Below, in pieces: positions 30,501 through 43,058 of a DNA stretch of 64,000 nucleotides. The position numbers and the translations under genes were made by a program. Source of the stretch: Numida meleagris (lineage: Eukaryota; Chordata; Aves; Galliformes; Numididae); the NCBI RefSeq assembly GCF_002078875.1, contig NC_034421.1, positions 8,950,365 to 9,014,364 of the forward strand. The letters run 5' to 3'. The notes under the pieces are model-generated. The model had not been told where the DNA came from. It worked only from the letters and a program-made list of their open reading frames with translations, and did not search any database. Every line of letters starts with the position of its first letter. Position 1 is the stretch's first letter.

Positions 30501-33500
30501 TAGCCTTTACTGGAACCACAGTGTTATGCACATGGATAACATGCAGTTGTGCCTGGCTCCAGCAAGTATTATCATTCTGACAATTAGTAGTTTGTAAATT
30601 CATGCTATTTCCATGATCTCTTGGAGGCAAAATATTCATAAAAGTACAGAAGCGGCAGCTTTGTTTCTTTTTTATTGGGTTCTAAGTGTGCTGTAGTATC
30701 TTTAAATTTGGTATGAGGCTTTGTAGTCTGAAGGCCATCTTCAGGCCCATGTTTGGGCATAGAAAAAAGGGGAAGAATAGTTGAGATCATGCGATCTCAA
30801 CTCAGAATGCTTTCCTTAGTAACAAAGGCTGTCCTCCCAGAGTTTCCTTTGGATCACGTGTACCAGACATCTTGTTCTGAGTAAGACAGAGCTTGAACAT
30901 TAGCGGTTATTCATTCCAGAATGGTGAAGTGTGAGGGAAAGCAAGAGGAATTATTTTGTTGCACTCCATATGTTAGGAAATATGGCTGTGGGCATCAGCA
31001 TCTAGTTGTAAATGAGTCTGTGCTGGAAGAGTACCCTGTTCTTTCAGGTTCTGGGAATGAATTTCCTGGAAAATGTACATGTGCATGTTTAGGCTCTTCT
31101 CCTCACTTTTCAGCTGCGGAATCTAAAGAGGCTGCATTTCGTGTCAGGTTTCATTTCTGGGAAGAGAAACTCTGAATGTCAGAAACGTGCTGCTTTGAAC
31201 TTGAGCAAAAAGGGGGCAGAGTAACCCCTCAGTCATTCAGTTCTGTGTTGTTTTGGTATGGATTCATGCTGGTGGCTCTGTGCTTGCAAAGCCAAGTAGA
31301 TATGAGCAGTAAAGAAGCCTAGGAAGTAACAAGTCTTAATCTGCTGACATTGCTTTTAGTTTTTATTTCTGAATAACCAAGTTTCACATTAAGGAATATC
31401 TTGAGTAGTGACAGAAACAGGTTTATCTTTGCAACTTAACCTATTGTACAAGGAAAATACAATTTGTGCGTCATCTTCCTACTGCTAAATCTTCTATAAA
31501 TCTCAGTGGTGCACTGATATTTCCCATCTGGAGTTCTCTAGATTGATGCAAGTCTTTAGTCATTACCGTGACAGCATTAGCTGTGCTCAGTTCAATAAAC
31601 TTCAGGGAATGTTGGCTTTAGAAGAGCGCATGAGATGTCTAGTTTTGTACAGTGAAGTTTGTTTCTTAAAAGATCTGGACAGGTTTCAAATTCTGTCTGT
31701 AAATCTTAGCTCGCTTGTTCATTCTTTCCAAGGCCTATGTCACATTGATTGTGTAACCCTACAGGAGGTCTTTTTCTTCACTCTTGAGGGACCTGTGGAT
31801 TAGAGGTTTGCACATCAGCACAAGTTAAAATCAGAGGAGAAACTGTCATCTACAGTTTTCCTTGAGTATGGAGGAATACTCCATACTTCTTGGAGTACGA
31901 GGATACTGAGCAGCTGTCGCCCTTGTGTGTTGAGAAAGCGGCACTTTGCTCTTCTCTTAGGAGAGGTTTGTCTCCTCTCATTTCTTGTTTGAAATGCCAC
32001 TCCCTGTTCATTTCTACATAAAATAATTGTTGGCTGTAAAACTCCTTCATACTCTGTTTTGTGAGCTTTTCTGGGGGGAGGGAGTGGTGATAGAAGTCAG
32101 AGAAGGTGGAAGTTCAGAGTAAAAGTAGCAGCAGGCACATGAAACCAGCACTTTGGTGACTCCCAGCCATTCCTATGGGATGCTAGCTTTCCCTTTGTCC
32201 CCTGCCTGTACATTGCTTTTCAGGTAATGTGTCTAGTACATGATACATAAACGCTCCAGACTGAGAGTAATCCTGATCTTTGTGGCCTGACTTCGTCAGC
32301 GGAGACAAAGAAATGGGGAAGGCTGAATTAAAATGACTTCTTATTTTCAAAGCTAAAATGGATTTATTTTTCAGGAAAAAGCTATCCAACTTCTTACACA
32401 CTCAGAACTGGAAAGCTGCCTATAACTATGTTGCCAAGCGGTACATAGAGAGTGTGGGCAGGGAGGTGTATTTTGAGGATGTCCGACTTCAGATGGAAGC
32501 CAAGCTCTGGGGAGAAGAGTACAACCGGCACAAACCACCCAAACAGGTACATTCAGAGGTCTTGCTGTGCAATAATTCAGTCTTGCTCTTCTATTAGATA
32601 GTTTTCGAATGTATTTGGAGGGGATTAGTTGTACATGTTCTATTACATTGAATTGCTGAATAGTCTTTTGCTCTGCTCTTTTATTAAATGGTAGTTGTGT
32701 TTTAATGAAATAATTGCAGAAATTGCCTTGCAGTGTCCAGAATTAGGCACTGTGTGTTTGTGAATATCAGACTGTTCTCAGGTGTTGACTGAACACCAAA
32801 ATCAAATGATGTTTGCTTTGCTTTTTTTGGTGTTTACTCAGCTGCTTTTCAGATAACCAGAGATGTCACAGTATTTATTTCCAGCAGCAGTTTCAGCAGG
32901 CACTTAACTGTTAGTGCTCTGCTGAGGTAGATGCTTAAGTCTCGTGCGCCTTCTTGGACACCTCTCTAGCATTGATACCAAGAAGTGGGAACCTGGAGCT
33001 GTTCAAATACAAATCTCCCAGGACCCAAGGACTGGTCAAGAAGTTTTCCAATAATTAAGATGCTGTGACTCTTTCTCCTTTAGGTGTCTCAGCACAGTAT
33101 GTAAAGGGCAAAGCATTAAGTTGTGTGCAACTCCCAGGTGGATGGAGCATCAGACCAGGCTCAGGGTATCTAGAGAAACTTCTGTCCTCTTTGCAAGGGA
33201 TGTGCACAAACACATAAGATTCAAAGCTGGTCTTTTGTTCCTGGACAAAAGCACCTCCAGCAGCAATCTGCTTGTTAAAAGACAAGAATTACGATGCAAG
33301 GATGAAGGGCTGTGACTGTCCTGCATTCCCAGGCAGTGGCTGCTGTTTGTTGGCCATCTGTGCTATGCATCAGTGTGCATAATCTCCTTTAATCTGCTGC
33401 TGGCAGCTAATGCCTGACTGTAACTGTGGCTTCAATTGAGTGGAAGAAAGGACCGGAAGGGTACTGCGCTTGCTCTGTGGGACCTTGAGTCCTGCTTTTG

Positions 33501-36500
33501 GTTCTACCACAGGCTGCTTGTGACGTGAGATGGGACGGGACGCTTGGGTCAAAGTGTGTGCCTCATTGTGGGGGCTTTCACAGTTCAATAGCTGAAAACT
33601 AGTGAGTGCGTCTGAATACGTGGACTATGTGTGTTGCATTCCATAGAAGGGCTGGTTAATAACTATCTGTCTGACAGTACCAAGAGGAGGTAAAGGTTGA
33701 AGGGCACAGAGAGGAATCTAGTCAAGTTTTAAATGCCACGGGAGAAAGATGGAATCACAGTGAGGGTTATGCTGGTTTCTCCTTTAGGAATTTGTCTGGT
33801 ACAGAGGGATGAGGTGGGGCAAGATACAGAAATATCTGAATGGTAAAAGTCCTTCTTTGAAGAGCCACTTGTACAAGTTGTGCAGTAGTTACTGTGTATT
33901 TTGCTATCTGGGTACAGACTCTTTGCAGTGCACTCCTAAAGTATCCAAAGAAGTAAAATAGCCAACATTTGCGAAGAATTTCAGTGGTTTTTTTTTGTTT
34001 GTTTTGTTTTGTTTTTTTTTTACAGAAATTGGCTGTTTTGAAGTGACTGCTTTTACTTTATGAAATTCCCCCAACAGCTGAGGAAGCCCATGACTGTTCC
34101 TCCATCCCACTGTTAGACAGGCAGATCTTGGCAGTTATTTGGCTTCTTTTGCTGGCAAAGTGTTCACAGCTGGAGCATTCACACGCACGTTGATCTGAAG
34201 ATAGCATTCTGTTAGTCACTGTTGGTTTTCCTTCCCTTCCTAGGTGGATATAGTACAGACCTGTATAATCGAAATGAAGAACAGACCTGGAAAGCCTCTC
34301 TTTCATCTGGAACATTACATCGAGGGCAAATACATCAAATACAACTCAAATTCGGGATTTGTGCGAGATGACAACATCCGTCTGACTCCGCAAGTGAGGC
34401 TTTGTTTAACGCTTTCCATGGAGTTTGCTGTGAGCAATTTGTTGGCTCTGTCCAAGAAGTGTTACTGCCAAGAGAGGAAGCTGCAGGCGTTACAGTACAA
34501 TGCCAAATAAATTTCTCTTTTTGCAGTATGTCCTCCCCTTACTTGGGGCCTGCTTTTTCAGTGCTGAGCAGTTCTTTATTGCTTTTCAGTGTCTGTTGAT
34601 TTTTAGTGGAGTTGAACATAGTTAATACTCTTTGGGAACCATAAGCCTTTTGCCTCTAAGAATTTTGATGCCTGTAATTATAATTAAAGTCTCTTTGAAT
34701 TAAGGCAGGCCTTAATTTGTGTTAAGTAGTAAGTAAGTAGTCTGCTATTACCTCAAAGTAATACACAAAAGGAGGTGGCAGATATCTAATTAATGCAAAT
34801 AAATGCCTTGTGCATTTGCAGTTAAGAACATGTTTTTATCAGATACAGTGTCTGAGTAGGGGAATATGAGATTGCTTATAAAAACACAGTTACAGATTTC
34901 AAGTGATTGGAATTCTTATAGTTCACAGAGCTTTTAAAATACTTTGTAAAGAATGCAAAGTGACCAGCACATCAAATGAGTGCTTTCCCAGGTGTTGAGA
35001 GTTATGTTAGTTTCATTTTTTCCCTATTTTTAAGGTATTTATGCAATGCTTAATGTAAGCGGGGTGTTTATGTTCAGCGCTGTGTTTTCACAGTTTGGGA
35101 ACAAAGTGTTCTGTGAGATTTGCTGCAGTGAAAGTGGTTGTGTATCACCACCAGTCACCGCCCCCAGGCCTGGCAGTGCTTTTTTGGAGGCCTTCCCAGA
35201 AGATCCTAATGGCTCAGCTTTCTGCCAAAGAGAAGGGCTTTTTATACCTCATTCTTGGAACGTAGCATTTAAAGCGTACAAATGTACATTTCACTGTCTG
35301 ATACATGAATGTAGTGCCAGATCAGCTGTTCTGGAGGGCCTCCCAGTGGGTACAGTAGTGGAAGGAGAATTCCAGGGGACGCTCATGTTTTCCTTTTGCA
35401 TAATGTGGCAGGGCTTTTCCTGGTGGCAGAAGGAAGCAGTGTCCAAGAGCTGCAGAGCTTGGAGATCCCCCGGCACAGCCAGAATGTTTATGCAGAAGTG
35501 ATTCTGCTCTGGCTCCACTGTCTGCTGTTTATTCCCTCTGCTTAGCAGCTCTGAAGGAGAAGACAGTATGGGAAACAAAATTTCCTGTACTGGAAAGAGG
35601 AATGAAGCATGTTCTCATGCTGCTCTTCACCCCTACCTCTGTTAGCCCGTTTTTGAGTCGGGTCAGGTTAGAGGAGCAGTGTCACTGAGGCAACAGATAC
35701 TCCTTTGCATTCAGCAGATGTCTGAAATTTCCTTCTGCATTTGGACCCTGGGAAGCAATTACTTCTTCTCTACAAATAATGTTGAGTTTAGTTAACCACT
35801 GCATAAGATACTAGGTATTTTGATGCAGCCTGGTTGGCAATAATTAGTAAAACAATTTCCCAGGATCTGCTAGTGTTTCTGTTGTGCCCTCCAGGTTAAA
35901 ATTAGGGGCAAAATCATGCTTGACTGACTTGCATGATTTCATGTGAGCCAGTCAACCAGAATTTATACTCAAGTGTAGTCTATGTGACTCTAGGCTTTTG
36001 CAGGGACAGGAGTCTATATCCTCTTAGTCTCTTACTGCTTTCATCATGATGTTCATACCAATTCTGTTTCACTAGTGCAGATATCTCTTCTCATTGGCAA
36101 TTTCTAAGTGGTCACAGGAAGTGTTGCTGTTTTTGGTAGTTCACAGGTGAGTTTTTTCAGCCATCTGTGTTCTTTGCAGGCCTTTAGTCACTTCACGTTT
36201 GAGCGCTCAGGACACCAACTCATTATTGTCGACATCCAGGGAGTTGGAGATCTTTACACGGACCCTCAAATACATACAGAGAGCGGTACAGATTTTGGAG
36301 ATGGCAACCTAGGTAAAACCAATATCCTGTTTCTTGAGCTAGTGGATGTATATTTTTTTTCTTCCTGCTGTCTGCTGAGTAGCAGTTACATGGCTGAGCA
36401 AGCAGGCACTTCTCTGAGGGCCTTGGAAACAGCTGGGGAACTTCTGCTGTAAACAGTCCTTGCACAGGACAGCTGTCACGAATAGATTTTTACACAGACA

Positions 36501-39500
36501 GATTTAAAATAGGAGCTGATCTTGGCTTATGTCTGCTGGCCCACTCTTAGATCAGACAAACAATGAAATTAAGTAGCTTCCTACAACGTGAAAGTAATAG
36601 TTGTGGCCTTTAATTTCCTTGCCATGTTGCAGAAATGGGCATTGCTGAATATAAAGAGGTAAGTCTTGCATGTTTTGAAAGCTCCGTACATGAAATTGTT
36701 CATAGAACACAGCAAGTCTTGTAAACAGGATCAAATTTACGTGTTGTTTTCCCTCCAATTTTGTTTGTTTATTATATTCTATGCATACATAGTTGTTGAA
36801 GATTTTGCAGACTACTTTCACTTGTTTGTTTCCATTCTGACTTTCTGTCTGTCTGTCTTCTTTTGGCTTTTTAGAAAACTCTTTAGAACCTCTGGCTTCT
36901 AATAAGTAATTCATCATGTAAACTTTGAGTAAACCCTTCATTTTTTTTTTTCAATGCCACAGGTGTTCGAGGTATGGCCTTATTCTTTCATTCTCATTCC
37001 TGTAACAAGATTTGCAAAAGCATGGGCCTTGCACCGTTTGACCTTTCATCCAAAGAAAAAGATGCCTTGGATCATAGTAACAAACTGCTTGTAAGTGCTG
37101 ATGGGGGAAAAAAAAAGTGTAGCTAAGCAATATAGCTGGTTTATTCTGATTTAAAAAGCACTTAATAAAGCTCAAATATGCTATTTATGTGGCAGGTAAA
37201 ACCACATTGATTACTGATGTTGCAGTGTAAAATACAGCAGTTTAAAGTTTACTTATCTGTACTTAGCTCTGAATTCATGCAGTAACTTTAATTAACAGAG
37301 AACATTGCAACACAAGCATATTTAGGACCAAATCTGAATGCTGTGAATGCTAAAATCTTGAGTAGGTTTTTTTTTTTTAGGTCACAAAACTAATTTGGGA
37401 ACTAAAAAAGAATAGAACTGCTCGCCTTTAACTGATCTCAGCTTTAATTGATGTTTGCAAGACTGGAACTTGGTGAAACATTTTGAATGAAATTCATTCC
37501 TAACCAGAATTCTCTCTGACTGCAGTAGTGCCAGGATTTGATATTTTGTTGAGGTCTAGAACTTTTCAAAGCGAATCATTACGAATGTGTGTTTACTTCT
37601 GTGGAGGGCCCCTGAGGAGCAGTCTTGTTGGATTATGTAGCATACTCACAATACAGTGAAGCATTGCTCATGGGATTTTCTTGTTACTTTGCCAAGGAAT
37701 CGGCTCAGACAATTCTGCGTGGCACAGAGGAGAAGTGTGGCAGCAGCCGGGTGAGAACCATCTCTGGTAGTCGGCCTCCCCTGCTCTCCCGCCTGTCTGA
37801 AAACTCTGGAGATGAAAGCATGAGCGATGTGGCATTTGACTCTCTGCCCTGCTCTCCTTCTTCTGCAACTCCCCACAGCCAAAAGATGGATGTGCTTCGT
37901 GAGTGCTCTTCATACGTAGCTTCCTTGAGGGTTCTTACACGTTTGTCAGTGACTTGTGTAATTTGGTTGGTTTTAAGTACACAGCGTGTTGTATTTAGTC
38001 AAATACTTCTGTGTAGACAATTAATGTTTTCATTTCTTAAGGATAGTTTTGTGAAAAAACTGATTGAAGTAAGATAACATCTAGAGCTTTCTCCTTAGGC
38101 ATGTTACCCTTAGAATAAGAAGTACTTTTTTTTTTTGTCCTAGATTGGCCTATGTTCAATGAAGTAGATAATTTGGTTCACAAAGACTGTGATCAGCTTG
38201 ATAACCAAAGGGTGAGTATCTTTCCAGTGGAAAATGAGCTTGCAATTCCTTAATAAATGTCTCTTCAAAGAACTATCAGAAGGCTTTGCTCAGTAGGGGC
38301 ATATGAAGGCTCAGCCTGCCCTCAGTGCTGCAAGTCACATTAACTGTGTGAATTTCTTGCTTCTAAAAGAGGAAGAACATTTTATTTTAAAATTGTATTT
38401 CTTTCTTTTCCTCTTCAGAAATTTATTTACAGCTGGTATATTTTAACAGATAATTAAAGTGTATGTCTGTTTCCCTGCCTGCATGTTGTGTGTGCCTCTG
38501 GCTCTTTCGCCAGCAGCTGTGGCATGACATCTAAATAGAATCCCCATTGATTAGCTCTCTGCAAGTATCTGTACTGTGGGATGTTAGAGAATCTCAGCTG
38601 AGGAGACTGCAGTAAATTTGTGAAGGAATTTTTCCTACACCAGGGCCCCCATACTGGGGCTGTCCATCAACTGTTTTATCTTTTAACTGCCTGAGACTCA
38701 AAACTACATTAAATAGACTTGTGGCTTGATCGAATACACATCCTTGATTGTTATTATTTATTTATTTACAATGCATCTTAGAGGGAACGTGGACTTGAAC
38801 TGTACCTTTTGAGTCATTAAGTCTTGTTCTGTCTGTTGGAGGTAGCACAACATATGTCATTAAACCAAGCAGAAGTTTTCCTCTGTGGAAGTGTCGAGCT
38901 GAGACCCTTATAAAGCATAGTGCTAGTTCTGTGATGCTTTCTTTTCCTCTTCTGTAGGATTCTGAAAATGGTGGAGACAGTGGATATCCCAGTGAAAAGA
39001 GAAGTGAGCTAGAAGATCTGGATCATAGAGAGAGGGTAAGAACCTGACAGTGGGTTTAGCAGAATTAGGCCTTTTGTTCATACCTGAAGTGATTCTATAC
39101 AAGAATCTCATTTCCATCCCTCCTGACGTAGACTTTGTAAACAGAGGAAACAGTTGGAAAGAAACATCCTCGTGTTGCAAAATTACTTACTCATCTTGGG
39201 AATGTTCATGACACTTCTATAGGATAAACGTTATTTGTAATGAGTTTAATTTCAAACATCACATTTGATTGCATATTGGTGGTTTGTTTTTTTTGTTGTT
39301 TTTTTCAAGTGTAGTGTATTTCATTTGGTAAACATTCATTAATAGCTGGTCATATCGAATCTGTGAATGTGACCTGCTCTCAGACTTTACGCTCTCTACT
39401 TTCTATTACTTGGTATGGCTTAAAGTATCACAGTATTTAATACTGTTCTCAGTTAATAATATGCAACAGTAGAATTCCTGTGGGATAGGTGGTTACTCCC

Positions 39501-42500
39501 TTAAAATAAAACCTTAAAAGAAATGCTTTTTGAACTGAAGACCTTAACTAGATGCTTAATTTGTAGATAGGAAAGAGAATGTTGCTTCAAAGGTTAGCAC
39601 TCCTTTTGTCACCTTGGAAGTGGCAGGGTATTTGTTGTAGAATATCCAGTTTACAGGATTAAAGCTTGGTTGTGCTATGTTCCTTACAGTTCCAGCATGC
39701 TCCTTTTTATATTATATTGCAGTATCACTGAGGGAAGAGAATCCATTGGAAACTATTTTGATTGTTGTCCCTGTTTTCCTGAATAGGAGTAATCTAAGGG
39801 AGTAACTGGCACACCTTGGTTGCTTTAAATTAAATGTTGCAAATCTTTGCATTAACATAGGGCCATTCAAACAACAACCGAAGACATGAATCTGATGAAG
39901 ACAGTTTGGGAAGCTCTGCAAGGGTAAACAAAGCAGAAATGTCCATAGACAATGAGTTCACCACTCTGCTTGTCCTTTGTTCCACTCATCTCCATTTAGC
40001 TTTACATCGCTAAATCAGATATCAGTTTTCTTTCCTCTTCAGCTACAGAATTTTTGCTAATAATAACTTACCCCTCTGTGTTCTTTCCTTTTTGTTTTTG
40101 TCTTTATTTTTCACTTGAAGAATTGTCACCTCTGTAGCTGGTACCTAACGTAAATTAGTGACTCTGCCTGGGTTTCTAACTTAAAAAGAAATCATAGTTC
40201 TATGGATTTTTTTTTCTGCCTAACTTGATATTTCTTTTCTGCACTTTATTTTCAAATTGTGTCATATCCATAGTTGGATAAGATTTTTAAAGCCGGTGAC
40301 ATTTGAAATATGTGACAGTGGCTCTCACCACTGTGTATCTAACCAAGCTAGGGAGAAACAGACCTGTTTGTATGCCTTCATAAAATACAGCCTGTTGTAA
40401 TTAGTTTCTAGAATAATAAGTTACTAATCAGTGATGTTATCAATGGAGGCTTTGATTTCTGGATGGTGATCAATATGAATATAAAATATAAAAATAATGT
40501 TCCATATTCCAGGTAAGTGTGGAGAAATGGAATCTCTACAATTCTTCCAGAGTCCACATCCACAGACCATCCTGTGTTGCTCAAGAAATTCAGAGGCTCA
40601 ATGCACTAGAACTTGAAAAGAAAATTGGGAAGTCAATCCTTGGGAAGGTAGGATAGGTCTGGTAATTCTGTTCTTTCCAGATGGAAAAAGGATCTTGTAT
40701 TTGTTTTTTATATACAGGTGCTTCCCTGCATGAGTTAATTGTGCAGGTGAAAATAAATGGCAAGTGTATAATGCTTTTTGTCACCTATTAGTATTTCACA
40801 AGGGATGTGTAAGTTCAGGAGCCCATGTATTCCATCTGCCTTTGGGCTTACAGTGTTTGGGTTCCTTTGGGAAGGATTCTGCTGTTGATTCTGCAGAGAC
40901 ATACACAACTTTAAGTGGTCACCTCAAAAAGTACTTCTGTGCCTCAGTAAAGTATGGGCCCAGGGCTTCTGAACAATGGGATCTGTGCTTACACTTGTGT
41001 ATCCTTCTTGTATTACTGCGTTCTAGGTTCATCTGGCCATGGTTCGTTACCACGAGGCTGGGCGTTTCTGTGAGAAGGACAAGGAGTGGGATCGTGAGTC
41101 CGCTCTGTTTCACCTGGAGCATGCTGCAGACTGCGGGGAGCTGGAAGCCATTGTTGGGTTAGGACTCATGTGCTCTCAGCTGCCACATCACATTCTTTCT
41201 GAGGTCACTTTAGAGGTAAACAAAAAAAAAGGAAAGAAAATTTCAAAATCCAGAATTGTGTTCACATGGAAAAATAATATGAGAATAGGAGGAAACAGAG
41301 ACAAAGTGATAACCATGGTTAAGTGTTCTTGGTGTCTTTTCTGAGAAAATGGATGATTTTGTAGTTAAGGACTTGGACAAAGCACCAGAAATACTGCTTG
41401 TTGATGACATTGCCAGCAAATTACTGCGTACATTTAGGAAGTTTTTCTGAAGTAATTTTACTATTCATCTCCTCAGCAATTTGGAGCTTGTTTTTCAGAC
41501 ATATTAAACACTTGCAGCCATTGCTAACCTGCAGAATAGGCATTTAGTGGTAGAGAAAGGAAGAGGTGGTTTTACGTAAAAACATTCATTTTAGAGGTTT
41601 TCTTTATTTTACTAGGACACAAAGGAGAACAGAAAAAGAGGATTTGATTACTTGCTGAGAGCAGCAGAAGCTGGAGACCGGCCTTCCATGATTCTGGTAG
41701 CAAGAGCATATGATACAGGTGTCAATCTAGGTTCAGACAGGTACTGTGCATGACTGAGTGATCTAACTTACAGTTAATACATTTCTGTAGTATAATTGCT
41801 GCATATCTTCCATTCACATGAAGAGCTATTAAACCATAAGACCAAAACCATTCAACTAGTAATGGAAGCTCACTTAGGAGTTCAGCAAGACACTTAAGCC
41901 TGATAACTTCTCCATAAAGTGACCCCAGCCTCACTTGGTATAGTGACCTGGTGCTACAATGAGTTAGTGAGCCTCTGTGAAAGCACTCGTGTTCTTGGAG
42001 ACCATTAAGGCTCTAAAAATGTAGTGCAAAATTGAATTCTGAATCTAAGTGCCGGGTACATTTTTTTTTCCTAAGGTAACAATCTTCTAAATGTTCTTTA
42101 ACTTCAGAGTACAGGATTGGAAGGAGGCCCTGTACTGGTACAACGCTGCCCTGAACATGACTGACTACGATGAGGGAGGTGAATACGATGGCACTCAGGA
42201 TGAGCCCCGGTATCTGCTCCTGGCCAGGGAAGCAGAGATGCTAATGACAGGAGGGTTCCACCTGGACAAGGATCCACAGAGATCAGGTGAGTCCACATTT
42301 TTTTCTATAATCAGGAATTCTGCTTCTTTTTTTTTTCACGTACCTCAAAAATGCATTTTATTGCATTGTTCAGCTGCTGTAAGGCATTCTGAGGCTCGGT
42401 ACCCTTAGATTTGTATATGAAGTTGTAATGACAGTGATGTAAGGCTGAAAATCCTGGGGGGAAAAAGAGAGATTTTGCTGATGACAGGGGTAGTAGGTGG

Positions 42501-43058
42501 TGCCTGCTCCAGTTTTGTGGCACAGTGAGAGGCCAGCATCATCCTTCACTCCCCATGAGGCCACTGAACTGCAGGTTGCTGCTTGTATTTTAAGTTACAC
42601 CCATAACTTCAGGTCCTATGCAGCACTGTCGTAGTTACTGTGTAATCTGTATGTTAGGCATATAAATCTATACAGACTTGTTGGAGTTTCCTGTGGGCTA
42701 GTCCTTTTTATGGTCATTGTAAATACATTGAAGAGCCATCAGCACTCAGGCGTGCAACTTTGAACTTAAAGAGTGAAAGCCAGATTCCCAGCTGCTGTAA
42801 CTCTGCTAACAGTAGTAAAATACACACTTGCACCATAGATCTGTCCCTGTATTTTGAACCCAGTTTCTCTTTTTGTCCTCTAATTGCTTCATTATAAAGA
42901 GAGATGCCTTTACCCTGTCGATGTGACTGATGCTGTTTCCTGCTCTAGGTGATCTCTACACAGAAGCAGCAGAAGCAGCAATGGAAGCAATGAAGGGCAG
43001 ACTGGCAAATCAGTACTACGAGAAAGCAGAAGAGGCTTGGGCGATGATGGAAGAATGA
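24551..43058 (+). CDS. EEF2K: Eukaryotic elongation factor 2 kinase, complete coding region
   Basis: Exons: 24551-24796, 27954-28054, 29532-29592, 30193-30230, 32375-32546, 34244-34393, 36180-36312, 36963-37090, 37697-37898, 38144-38211, 38958-39035, 39861-39923, 40513-40647, 41027-41215, 41616-41740, 42108-42286 and 42949-43058; 725 codons plus TGA. The protein begins [14 protein letters not shown]. Calmodulin-binding segment [17 protein letters not shown] is at 83-99. The alpha-kinase domain has Lys170 (VAKRY), Asp274 in [10 protein letters not shown], and zinc ligands His260, His312, Cys314 and Cys318. The regulatory loop keeps Thr348, Ser366, Ser398 and Ser500; human numbering is preserved throughout. 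SEL1-type helical repeats (about 526-725) end in the conserved [10 protein letters not shown] tail used for eEF2 binding. Function: Ca2+/calmodulin-activated phosphorylation of eEF2 in the cytosol, which slows translation elongation. Human Pro360 is Ser here. The donor after 28054 (ACAG|GTCTGG) is weak. Introns longer than 300 bp hold no other recognised gene. Confidence 0.97.
26124..26174 (+). other. EEF2K: Candidate in-frame cassette exon of EEF2K (17 codons)
   Basis: Inside the first coding intron, a TTTTATGTCTCTC-rich tract leads to CTATAG at 26123. Next come 51 nt open in the phase required by both neighbours, then a donor-like CGG|GTAGGT at 26175. Insertion would add [17 protein letters not shown] between residues 82 and 83, directly before the calmodulin-binding segment. 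The remembered human 725-residue protein lacks it, so it is not in the main model. Exon status is inferred from splice signals, phase and a basic, serine-rich composition. Confidence 0.5.
33988..34021. repeat. T-rich (TTTTG)n-like simple repeat
   Basis: A T-rich run with interspersed G in the EEF2K intron before exon 34244-34393. It ends in TTTACAG, which mimics an acceptor, but no coding continuation fits. Confidence 0.6.
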
